From Chloroflexota bacterium (GTDB lineage Bacteria > Chloroflexota > Limnocylindria > Limnocylindrales > CSP1-4): a DNA stretch of 5,640 nucleotides. Below the pieces are notes generated by a model that was given only the letters and a program-made list of their open reading frames with translations, was not told the DNA's origin and made no database searches. Within the stretch, counting starts at the first letter, position 1. Each line of letters opens with the position of its first letter. The position numbers were made by a program, and so were the translations under genes. Shown here in pieces: positions 1 to 5,640 of the stretch. The stretch is taken from positions 1 to 5,640 of the forward strand of contig JANYAA010000040.1 in NCBI GenBank assembly GCA_025355255.1, read 5' to 3'.

Positions 1-294
1 AATGCGGGAGAGGCCAGCGCGAGACCCCTCCGTCTGCACCGTCCCGGCAAGCGTTGCCCCGAGATCCTTGAGCAGGAACGGGGCACCGGCCAACGGCGAG
101 TTCGGCAGCGGCGCCCGTGCCTGGTCTCGCGCGGCGTCATACCGCGTGGAGATCACCGCGTTCAGCGTGGGGTTGAGCGCCTCAATCCGCTCAATCGCGG
201 TGTCCACCAGCTCCAGCGCCGTCACCTGGCCGGCCCGCACCAAGGCGGCCTGCCCCAGCGCGTCCAGCCCGGCCAGCTCGTCTCGCAGCGCCAT
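1..294 (-). CDS. Amidase signature family enzyme, N-terminal 98 residues (runs off left edge)
   Basis: The gene reads leftward from ATG at 294-292 and stays open to base 1, so only the N-terminus is visible. My own translation gives a helical start with the pattern LELVDTAIERIEALNPTLNA (residues 27-46), typical of the amidase signature family (GatA, fatty-acid amide hydrolase and NylA relatives). PLAGAPFLLKDLG follows at residues 67-79, and K76 should be the lysine of the Ser-cisSer-Lys catalytic triad. GSR at residues 90-92 matches the conserved region after it. Both catalytic serines lie beyond the window. Family members run about 450-550 residues and hydrolyse carboxamides to acid plus ammonia or amine, usually in the cytoplasm. 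The start is supported by GGAGG at 307-303, 8 nt before ATG. The gene begins 3 bp after the stop of the upstream amidohydrolase, so it is probably co-transcribed and translationally coupled. A GatA subunit is unlikely in this context but not excluded. Confidence 0.88.
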   Translation of the reverse strand, partial: MALRDELAGLDALGQAALVRAGQVTALELVDTAIERIEALNPTLNAVISTRYDAARDQARAPLPNSPLAGAPFLLKDLGATLAGTVQTEGSRAGLSRI

Positions 295-297
295 AGC

Positions 298-1947
298 TCA
301 GGCCTCCAGCTCCGCGGCCTCGTGGACGGCCCGACCCGCGACGAGGGCCAGCAGCACCTTCACATCGCCCAGGTGGCCGGCGTCCGGGGCGAAGATGTCG
401 CGGTCCAGCACCGCAAGATCGGCGGCCTTGCCCACTTCGACCGTGCCCGTCTCGTGCTCCAGGTGGTTCACCCACGCGGACCCCACGGTCCACATCGCGA
501 GGGCCTCCGGCAGGTCGATCCGTTCGTCGGGCAGGAACACGCCGCGATCGCGCAGCTCGGGCGAGCGGTGCGTCACCGCTACCTCGATCTCGGCCATCAC
601 GTTGGGCGTGCTCACGGACCAGTCCGAGCCGCCCACCACCACGGCCCCCGAACGGTGCATCGTGCGGAGCGGGTACTGGTAGCCGTAGCGGTCCGCCGGG
701 ATGAAGGGCTTCGTGAGCCCGAGCATCTGGTCGTCGTCACAGGCCCAGTACGGCTGGAAGTTGGCCGCGGCGCCGAGCGCCCGGAAGCGCGGCACGTCAT
801 CGGGGTCCACAAACTGCAGGTGTGCGAGGTGCGGCCGCGTGTCCGACATGCCGTTGGCGAGGCGAGCCGCCTCTACAGCGTTTAGCGCCTCGCGCACGGC
901 GCGGTCGCCGAGCGCGTGGAAGTGGACCTGGAACCCCAAGGCGTCCAGCCGGGTGACGTGGCGCTTGAGCGCCTCGGGCTCGATGAAGCTGATGCCGCTG
1001 TTCCCCGTGGAGCGCCCGTCTGAGCCGAGATATGGGTGGAGCATGGCCGCGGTGTAGTTCTCAGCCACGCCGTCAAGCATCATCTTCACGGTGCCTGCGC
1101 TGAGCCGGCCAAGCGTGCCGAAGGCCCGACGCTCCACAAGCTCGTCAATCTGCTCGCCGCCGCGCTCGCGGTCCCACCAGTGGTTGGCGATCGTGCGCCC
1201 GATGAGGCGGCCCTGGTCGGCCAGCAGCCGGTAGGCCGCCAGGTGCCGGGGCTCCACCCAGGCATCCTGCCAGGCGGTCACACCCAGGCGGAACAGGTAC
1301 TGCTGCGCAAGCTCGATGCCGTCCGCAATCTCGTCCGTGGTGGGCGCGGGGATCAGCCGGCGGACCAGCTCCATCGCCCCCTCGTGGAGCGTGCCCTGGG
1401 GTGTGCCGTCGGGTTCATGCTCAATCCGGCCATCGGCCGGGTCTGGCGTGTCGCGGGTGATGCCGGCGCGCTGCAGGGCCGCCGTGTTGGCCCACGCGCC
1501 GTGGCCGTCGCGGTTCTCGAAGAACGCCGGGCGACCATCGGTGACGGCGTCCAGGTCGTGGCGTGATGGTGTGCCGCCCGGAAAGGCCGACATGTACCAG
1601 CCATCCCCGAGGATCCACTCCCCCTTCTGGCGAGTCACGGCCTCGCGAATGGCTGCCTGATAGACGGCGAGGTTGCGCGGGAGCTCGTGGAGCGGGCAGC
1701 GTGCGAGGTTGACGCCGGCCATAGACGGATGAACGTGGGCGTCCTGGAATGATGGCAGCAGGGTTCGGCCGCCGAGGTCCACAACCCTCGTGCGAGGGCC
1801 GACATGCGCCTGGGCGTCACGCACGGTGCCCACAAAGGTGATGCGACCGCCAGCCACCGCTACGGCCTGCGCCTGGCTCCGGACCGGGTCCATCGTGCGC
1901 ACGGCGCCGCCGGTGAGGACGAGGTCGGCGTGCTGGGCGGTGGTCAT
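298..1947 (-). CDS. Metal-dependent amidohydrolase, YtcJ-like (Amidohydro_3 group)
   Basis: This 549-residue protein has the full layout of the Amidohydro_3/YtcJ group. An N-terminal beta segment (about 8-62) leads into the metal-binding DAHVH at 69-73 at the start of the TIM barrel. VKMMLDG at 287-293 gives K288, the likely metal-bridging carboxylated lysine. HFHALGDRA at 342-350 and PHLAHLQ at 372-378 supply further metal and active-site histidines, and GGSDWSV at 439-445 supplies the catalytic aspartate D442. The C-terminal strand region GKAADLAVLDRD lies at 507-518. All expected ligands are present and the length is normal, so the enzyme should be active. Characterised relatives include N-substituted formamide deformylase, but the group is broad and the substrate cannot be assigned. 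No signal peptide is visible, so it is probably cytoplasmic. AGGAG at 1958-1954, 6 nt before ATG, supports the start. It lies between a permease (96 bp upstream) and an amidase (3 bp downstream), suggesting successive cleavage of an imported amide or amine. Confidence 0.93.
   Translation of the reverse strand: MTTAQHADLVLTGGAVRTMDPVRSQAQAVAVAGGRITFVGTVRDAQAHVGPRTRVVDLGGRTLLPSFQDAHVHPSMAGVNLARCPLHELPRNLAVYQAAIREAVTRQKGEWILGDGWYMSAFPGGTPSRHDLDAVTDGRPAFFENRDGHGAWANTAALQRAGITRDTPDPADGRIEHEPDGTPQGTLHEGAMELVRRLIPAPTTDEIADGIELAQQYLFRLGVTAWQDAWVEPRHLAAYRLLADQGRLIGRTIANHWWDRERGGEQIDELVERRAFGTLGRLSAGTVKMMLDGVAENYTAAMLHPYLGSDGRSTGNSGISFIEPEALKRHVTRLDALGFQVHFHALGDRAVREALNAVEAARLANGMSDTRPHLAHLQFVDPDDVPRFRALGAAANFQPYWACDDDQMLGLTKPFIPADRYGYQYPLRTMHRSGAVVVGGSDWSVSTPNVMAEIEVAVTHRSPELRDRGVFLPDERIDLPEALAMWTVGSAWVNHLEHETGTVEVGKAADLAVLDRDIFAPDAGHLGDVKVLLALVAGRAVHEAAELEA
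303..307 (-). promoter_or_regulatory. Ribosome binding site of the amidase, inside the end of the amidohydrolase gene
   Basis: On the minus strand GGAGG sits 8 nt before the amidase ATG at 294. It overlaps the last codons (Glu-Leu-Glu-Ala-stop) of the preceding gene, so ribosomes finishing the amidohydrolase are placed to start the amidase. This site fixes the start of the edge gene. Confidence 0.75.
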
Positions 1948-1987
1948 GGGGTGCTCCTGCCGCGTGGATCGCTCGGGAAGAGGGTGC

Positions 1988-2019
1988 GGCGCGGAACCAG
2001 CGCCAACCGGTCCCGCGCC
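1988..2019 (-). other. GC-rich hairpin between the permease and amidohydrolase genes
   Basis: Bases 1988-1994 pair with 2013-2019 (7 bp). After one mismatch (1995/2012), 1996-1998 pair with 2009-2011, leaving a 10-nt loop. It lies in the 96-bp gap, 24 nt past the permease stop in the direction of transcription. No T-rich tract follows on the minus strand, so it does not look like a standard intrinsic terminator. A role as a partial terminator or mRNA-stabilising hairpin is inference. In DNA this GC-rich, chance pairing is also possible. Confidence 0.4.
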
Positions 2020-2043
2020 ACTGTCTGCAACGCGGCCACCCGA

Positions 2044-3825
2044 TCAGTCGGGCGGCAGCGATTGGTACATGAGATCTGTCTGGATGCCGGCCCGCCGGTT
2101 GCGCACGGCGTTCACGATGTACCAGAGCAAGCCCACGGCCATGACGATGCCGACGAACGACGCGCCGGAGCTGTTGAGGTATGCCAACGCCTCGGTGCCG
2201 CCGGCGATGGCGCCCCAGATTGGGGCGACACCCGCGAACCAGTAGAGCAGGATCGCGAAGACGAGCCAGATTGCCCCAAGCACGGGCAGCCACTTGATCC
2301 ACGGCGCGTCCTTGACGAGGTCGGGGCGCGTGAACCGGGCGAGGATGGCGTTGACGCCGGGCATGATCCACGAGAGGGCCGAGGCGAGGACCGTGAACCA
2401 GGCCGACGCGGCCAAGTTGAGCTTGCCGTCCAGCGCCGGATCAGCGCTTGGCGCAAGTCCGCCGAGACCCACCCACTTGAGCACCGGGAAGGCCCAGAGG
2501 AACAGGAAGATGACACCCGCGATCAGCGTGGCCGCGATGGCGTTGGCGGGCGCACGGAGCCGCTCGGACACGGTGCCGAACCACTCGGGCACCTGCCGGT
2601 CGAGGCTCCAGGCGAGGGCCACGCGGCTGATGAAGATCACGTAGACAGGCATCAGCAGGAACGGGAACAGCGTCGACGCGGCCCCGACAACTGTCCAGAT
2701 GGGCCACAGCTCGGGATGCGCGACGGCCCCCATCAGCTGGAAGTAGTTCGGGTAGCCCATCGGCAGCGACACGCCGGCCTTGACTGGGTCGATATAGCCC
2801 CACCAGAGGGCGCTCCACGCTGTCTGCGCGTCCATCCCGAGCTTGCGCCCAAGCACCTCCGCGTAGATCGAATTCATGAGCACGGCCAGCGCCAAGGCGC
2901 CCAGCACCGCGATCAAGATGCCGCGCTTGACGTTGCCCCGGACCTCACCGGAGATGTAGGCCGAGTACTGAAAGCCGATGAACTGGAACAGCATGATCCC
3001 GGCCATCAGGAAGAACGGCCAGGTGACGAACGGGGCGACGCCACCTTCGGTCGCCGAAGGCGTGAAGCTGAAGCCGCTGGTGAGGCCCGCATCGGCGCCG
3101 GCCTTCGCGAGCTGGTCCACCGTGATGCCGTTGGCGTACTTCGGCAGGTTCGCGGCAAAGGCGGCCTGGTCGAAGAACAGCAGGCCTGCCACCGTCATCA
3201 TGGCCCAGCCCGCGATGCCCAGGACCGTGAGGTAGGTGACGATCTTGTGGAAGCGGCGGGTGGGCTGGAGCACGACCCAGCCGACGACTGCGAACACGAC
3301 CAGGGCGGCAAGAAAGCCCGGAATGCCGGTCACGTCGCCGGTGTTGCCGTCGGTGAACCACGTCTGGGCGTTGTTGAAGAAGTCGGACCCTGTGCCGATC
3401 CCGATGATCTTGCCCTCGACCTGCGTGCTGCGGAGCATCTGCACGGTCTCGAACTGGAGCAGCGCGATGGACGCGAAGACAAGGCCCCAGCTCTCGAGCC
3501 AGCCGAGCAGCGGCCCCACCTTGGGCACGATACGGCTTGAGAACACATAGTCGCCGCCCGAGCGGGGCATCACGCTTGTGAGCGAGGCGAAGATCAGCGC
3601 CAGCAGCACGCACAGGCCGCCGACGATGAAGGCCACCCACGACCAGTTGGTCAGCGGGCCGATGACCATGACTGGCACGCCGGCCAGGACCGCGATCTGG
3701 AACGCTCCGCCGAGCGTCCCGCCGATGAACGCCGAGGTGTTGAAGAACAGCGCGTTGACCACGCTGACTTCGCGCACAAGGCCCGACGATTGGCGCGTAA
3801 AGAGCGTGCGCCCACCCGAGCTCAT
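2044..3825 (-). CDS. APC superfamily amino acid/amine permease
   Basis: This is a 593-residue inner-membrane transporter with twelve hydrophobic segments, at about residues 30-57, 63-86, 107-128, 170-187, 195-218, 266-290, 302-322, 372-402, 428-449, 468-498, 510-533 and 553-575. PRSGGDYVFSSR at 87-98 (after TM2) and the loop SGEVRGNVKRGI at 292-303 (after TM6) are typical of APC-family proton- or cation-coupled amino acid permeases. Positive charge clusters in the loops predicted to be cytoplasmic (QPTRRFHK, RFTRPDLVK, and the C-terminus after residue 575), which supports the topology. The protein is longer than the usual 450-500 residues because of enlarged external loops at about 129-169, 219-265 and 323-371. 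The ATG at 3825 has a strong SD (GGAGGG, 9 nt upstream). It is the first gene of the minus-strand set with the amidohydrolase and amidase, so it probably imports their substrate or a related compound. The substrate is unknown; a polyamine or other amine is as plausible as an amino acid. Confidence 0.92.
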   Translation of the reverse strand: MSSGGRTLFTRQSSGLVREVSVVNALFFNTSAFIGGTLGGAFQIAVLAGVPVMVIGPLTNWSWVAFIVGGLCVLLALIFASLTSVMPRSGGDYVFSSRIVPKVGPLLGWLESWGLVFASIALLQFETVQMLRSTQVEGKIIGIGTGSDFFNNAQTWFTDGNTGDVTGIPGFLAALVVFAVVGWVVLQPTRRFHKIVTYLTVLGIAGWAMMTVAGLLFFDQAAFAANLPKYANGITVDQLAKAGADAGLTSGFSFTPSATEGGVAPFVTWPFFLMAGIMLFQFIGFQYSAYISGEVRGNVKRGILIAVLGALALAVLMNSIYAEVLGRKLGMDAQTAWSALWWGYIDPVKAGVSLPMGYPNYFQLMGAVAHPELWPIWTVVGAASTLFPFLLMPVYVIFISRVALAWSLDRQVPEWFGTVSERLRAPANAIAATLIAGVIFLFLWAFPVLKWVGLGGLAPSADPALDGKLNLAASAWFTVLASALSWIMPGVNAILARFTRPDLVKDAPWIKWLPVLGAIWLVFAILLYWFAGVAPIWGAIAGGTEALAYLNSSGASFVGIVMAVGLLWYIVNAVRNRRAGIQTDLMYQSLPPD

Positions 3826-3827
3826 AG

Positions 3828-3849
3828 CCTCAGACCCTCCTCAGACCCT
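3828..3849 (-). repeat. Perfect 11-bp tandem repeat that carries the permease ribosome binding site
   Basis: Bases 3828-3838 and 3839-3849 are identical (CCTCAGACCCT on the plus strand), directly adjacent, and end 2 bp before the permease start codon. Read on the minus strand, the junction of the two copies forms GAGGAGGG, the best SD match for the ATG at 3825, with GGAGGG at 3840-3835 and a 9-nt spacer. Neither copy alone contains this full SD. It may be a small tandem duplication that strengthened translation, or a repeated regulator site. The repeat is certain; its meaning is not. Confidence 0.8.
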
Positions 3850-3865
3850 ATGGGGCGCCCGGCCC

Positions 3866-3892
3866 GCACGAGCCGGTGCGTTTCCCTCGTGC
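3866..3892 (-). other. Inverted repeat / possible hairpin in the permease leader
   Basis: GCACGAG at 3866-3872 is the exact reverse complement of CTCGTGC at 3886-3892, with a 13-nt spacer. If the permease transcript starts near 3917, as the -10 suggests, this 7-bp stem lies within a leader of about 90 nt, well before the SD. It could instead be a dyad operator for a dimeric repressor. No known riboswitch core was recognised in the leader. Confidence 0.45.
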
Positions 3893-3923
3893 TGGCCTCC
3901 CAACCAGCCGCGAGAGTTGCGCC

Positions 3924-3931
3924 ACTATACT
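3924..3931. promoter_or_regulatory. Overlapping divergent -10 elements for the permease operon and the nucleotidyltransferase
   Basis: The plus strand reads ACTATACT. TATACT at 3926-3931 is a 5-of-6 match to the sigma-70 type -10 consensus for the rightward gene. On the minus strand TATAGT at 3929-3924 is also a 5-of-6 match, aimed at the permease. Expected start sites are about 3937-3939 (plus) and 3916-3918 (minus), roughly 20 bp apart. No good -35 hexamer was found at 16-18 bp spacing on either side, so the promoter may rely on the -10 or an activator. It is an AT-rich island in very GC-rich DNA, which adds weight. Confidence 0.55.
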
Positions 3932-3938
3932 CGCGGAC

Positions 3939-4829
3939 ATGCCGGCCGATTCCCATTACGACCCATCACTCGGAACGGTCCCGAAAGTTGACGCGCCTTT
4001 GGCAATGGGTGGCAGGCCCCTCCTTGCGGCAGAGCCCGACGCCCCAGCAGATCTTGGCGGTCCCACGCTGCGGGACCCGCTCCTGGAGGCGCTCCGAATC
4101 ATCAAGATCGCGGATGCAAAGGGCCTGCAGGTTCGCCTGATGGGCGGCCTCTCCTTCCATGCGCGATGCCCGGAATGGACCGCACGGGTTGACCGCGAGC
4201 GGCGCGACATCGACCTCGCTACCCGATCCAAGGACCGCAAGGGCCTCCAGGGGATCATGGAGGCTGAGGGCTACACCGCGGACCGGCAGTACAACGCCCT
4301 GTACGGGCACAAGCAGTTGTACTTCGTGGACACCGCGCGCGGCAGACCGGTTGACGTGCTCATTGACCGGATGGAGATGTGCCACAAGTTCGAGTTTGCC
4401 GACCGCCTGGTGGCCGACAGCCCCACCGTTCCGCTGGCGGAGATGGTCCTGTCCAAGCTGCAGATCGCCAGGATCAACCGCAAGGACATCCTCGACGCGC
4501 TGGCGCTCATGTCGGAGTACCCGCTGGGCAAGGGCGATGCGGGCACCATCAACATCGACAGGATCCTGGTCCACACGTCGGCTGACTGGGGCTGGTGGCG
4601 GACCCTGGGCGGCAACCTCGACAAGATGCGGCTGCTGTACAACACCGAGGTCACCCCCGAGGAGCTGGATTTCCGCAGACCGCCCAAGCTCGACGTGCGC
4701 GCCCAGATCGCGCAGCTGCGCGCCGCCATCGACGAAGCGCCCAAGTCGATGAAGTGGAAGCTGCGCAGCCAGGTGGGCGAGCGGGTCCAGTGGTTTGAAG
4801 AGCCCGAAGAAGTGGGCCACGACCGCTAG
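3939..4829 (+). CDS. Nucleotidyltransferase-fold protein, AbiEii/MenT-like, without a visible antitoxin
   Basis: This 296-residue protein has features of the polymerase-beta-type nucleotidyltransferase fold. These are a helix then LMGGLSFHAR at 67-76 (GG at 69-70, S72), RRDIDLATR at 88-96 (carboxylates D90 and D92), and PVDVLIDR at 137-144 (D139 a candidate third carboxylate). LAEMVLSKLQIARINRKDIL (166-185, with K173 and K182-D183, then D186) resembles the region after the catalytic core in AbiEii-type proteins. The first 40 or so residues look disordered, and a C-terminal tail (about 205-296) with DWGWWRTLGGNLDKM is unfamiliar. Relatives include type IV toxin-antitoxin toxins that transfer nucleotides to tRNA, and enzymes that modify antibiotics. 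No AbiEi-like partner is adjacent: the neighbours are a divergent permease and a convergent MFS gene. I chose ATG 3939 because TATACT ends 7 nt before it, implying a leaderless mRNA. An in-frame GTG at 3876 would add 21 residues, but it lies upstream of that promoter and no SD precedes it. Fold confidence is good; function is unknown. Confidence 0.8.
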   Translation: MPADSHYDPSLGTVPKVDAPLAMGGRPLLAAEPDAPADLGGPTLRDPLLEALRIIKIADAKGLQVRLMGGLSFHARCPEWTARVDRERRDIDLATRSKDRKGLQGIMEAEGYTADRQYNALYGHKQLYFVDTARGRPVDVLIDRMEMCHKFEFADRLVADSPTVPLAEMVLSKLQIARINRKDILDALALMSEYPLGKGDAGTINIDRILVHTSADWGWWRTLGGNLDKMRLLYNTEVTPEELDFRRPPKLDVRAQIAQLRAAIDEAPKSMKWKLRSQVGERVQWFEEPEEVGHDR

Positions 4830-4839
4830 ACGGTTGGGG
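4817..4839. other. Short hairpin over the shared stop codons of two convergent genes
   Basis: On the plus-strand RNA, 4817-4825 can pair with 4831-4839 (eight of nine positions, including one G-U; A4819/G4837 mismatched) around a CTAGA loop containing both stop codons. With no gap between the convergent genes, this is the only candidate two-way transcription end here. No T-rich tract follows on either strand, so termination is speculative. Confidence 0.3.
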
Positions 4840-5640
4840 ACTCCTCCGGGGGCGGCAGCTGGACAAACCGGCGATACAGCAGCAGGTCGTACACGACCTT
4901 GAGACCACCGCCGATCAGAAACGGCACGGACGCCAGCGACGCCACGGCAAACAGCGGGCCCGCCACGAGCGGCGCGGCCGCCACGCCAAGCGAGCGCGCA
5001 ATCCCGGTCACGCCTGCCGCCGCGGAGCGCTCGTCCGGCGCGACGATCGCCATCGTGTAGCTCTGGCGCGTGGGCACGTCCATCTGGCTGATGGCAAAGC
5101 GGGCCAGCAGCATGACCACCGCCAGCGGCAGGTTCGGCATCAGCGGCACCAGCATGAGCAGCACGTTGGACGGGAGGTGCGTGAACACCATGGTGCGCAC
5201 CAGGCCAAAGCGCGCCGCGAGGCGTCCGGCCGCCAGCGCCGAGATCCCGGCAAGGATGTTGGCCGCCGCCAGCACCGCGCCAATCCCCGCCGGATCCACG
5301 CCATAGCGGACGTGGAACCAGTAGGCGATAAAGCTGCCCATGACGAAGCCGCCGGCAAACGCGTCCAGCGCGAAGAGCGCGGACAGGCGCAGGACGACAT
5401 TGCGGGACGCGTGCAGGCCGAGACGGCCGCGGATACCGGTATCGGCGAGGCGCGCGAGGTCGGCCGCGGGAACTTCCGCTGCGGGCGACACACGGGTGAA
5501 CAGCAGCGCCAGCAGCACGCCCACGAGCGCGTAGCCCAAGATCACCAGCCGGTAGGCGGCGGCCGGGCTCTGCCCCGCCGCGATGGCGGCCTGCGCAATG
5601 GCGCCGCCCGTGAGGGTGCCTGCCGCCGTGGCGAGCGACC
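4826..5640 (-). CDS. Major facilitator superfamily (MFS) transporter, C-terminal 270 residues (runs off right edge)
   Basis: The reading frame is open from the right edge to TAG at 4828-4826. A GTG at 5545 is probably not the start, because 31 further in-frame residues upstream of it continue a hydrophobic helix pair typical of MFS (ATAAGTLTGGAIAQ at about 3-16 of the fragment). Eight membrane helices are visible, at about fragment residues 1-22, 29-48, 83-108, 119-138, 150-167, 170-186, 206-231 and 236-255, corresponding to TM5-TM12. The loop at about 49-83 is the usual central cytoplasmic loop. AAGRLAARFGLVRTM at 136-150 is the second-half counterpart of MFS motif A, between TM8 and TM9. 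QMDVPTRQSY at 185-194 after TM10 is familiar from a widespread group of uncharacterised MFS exporters. A whole protein of about 400 residues is expected, so TM1-TM4 lie beyond the window. The transported compound is unknown; an efflux role is only a guess. It converges on the nucleotidyltransferase gene with a 4-base overlap. Confidence 0.88.
   Translation of the reverse strand, partial: SLATAAGTLTGGAIAQAAIAAGQSPAAAYRLVILGYALVGVLLALLFTRVSPAAEVPAADLARLADTGIRGRLGLHASRNVVLRLSALFALDAFAGGFVMGSFIAYWFHVRYGVDPAGIGAVLAAANILAGISALAAGRLAARFGLVRTMVFTHLPSNVLLMLVPLMPNLPLAVVMLLARFAISQMDVPTRQSYTMAIVAPDERSAAAGVTGIARSLGVAAAPLVAGPLFAVASLASVPFLIGGGLKVVYDLLLYRRFVQLPPPEESPTV

Noticed and set aside
2..682. Plus-strand open frame of 226 codons across the amidase and amidohydrolase
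   Set aside because: Ser/Arg/Ala-rich, low-complexity translation opposite two well-supported minus-strand genes; no credible domain.
1804..3540. Long plus-strand open frame of 578 codons opposite the permease
   Set aside because: The translation is rich in Glu, Asp, Arg, His and Gly with no domain pattern, as expected from the strand opposite a GC-rich membrane protein gene. The permease on the minus strand has clear family motifs and an SD.
3876..3938. Upstream GTG start for the nucleotidyltransferase, adding 21 residues
   Set aside because: It lies upstream of the likely promoter at 3926-3931, has no SD, and the extra residues show no structure. ATG 3939 is a better start.
3826..3938. 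Known riboswitch in the permease leader
   Set aside because: The leader is about 90 nt and has a hairpin, but I could not match it to guanidine, lysine, glycine or other known riboswitch cores.
3966..4820. Minus-strand open frame of 284 codons opposite the nucleotidyltransferase
   Set aside because: It lies almost wholly opposite a gene with recognisable catalytic motifs and shows no family pattern itself. It is a GC-driven shadow frame.
4826..5545. MFS gene starting at GTG 5545 as a complete short protein
   Set aside because: The frame stays open to the window edge and the upstream residues form MFS-like helices, so this is the C-terminal part of a longer protein.

Overview
The window looks like a chromosomal stretch from a GC-rich bacterium (roughly two thirds G+C by eye). 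It carries four strongly supported genes plus a partial gene at the left edge that runs off the window. There are no RNA genes, insertion sequences, CRISPR arrays or phage genes. Genes are tightly packed, Shine-Dalgarno (SD) sites mix with one apparently leaderless start, and the gene content is catabolic. This suggests a free-living heterotroph, for example an actinobacterium or a member of Chloroflexota, but the sequence alone does not fix the lineage.

Layout. On the minus strand, read right to left, a likely operon holds a 593-residue APC-type amino acid/amine permease (3825-2044), a 549-residue YtcJ-like metal-dependent amidohydrolase of the Amidohydro_3 group (1947-298), and the first 98 residues of an amidase-signature enzyme (294 to the left edge). 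The last two genes are 3 bp apart, and the amidase SD lies inside the end of the amidohydrolase gene. A 96-bp gap with a GC-rich hairpin separates the permease from the amidohydrolase. Together the genes suggest uptake of an amine, amide or amino acid derivative followed by cleavage of C-N bonds. The actual substrate cannot be read from the sequence.

A 113-bp divergent intergenic region (3826-3938) separates this operon from a plus-strand gene (3939-4829). That gene encodes a solitary nucleotidyltransferase-fold protein that resembles the AbiEii/MenT-type toxin fold but has no recognisable antitoxin beside it. The intergenic region has overlapping, nearly symmetric -10 elements pointing both ways (3924-3931), a 7-bp inverted repeat in the presumed permease leader, and a perfect 11-bp tandem repeat whose junction forms the permease SD. 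The plus-strand -10 is so close to the ATG at 3939 that the transcript should be leaderless.

The nucleotidyltransferase gene converges with a minus-strand MFS transporter (4826 to the right edge; the last eight helices are visible). The two stop codons share the palindrome CTAG at 4826-4829, so no intergenic space separates them.

No new multi-gene system is evident. The points most worth following are the orphan nucleotidyltransferase, the two-way promoter and the uptake-and-hydrolysis operon.
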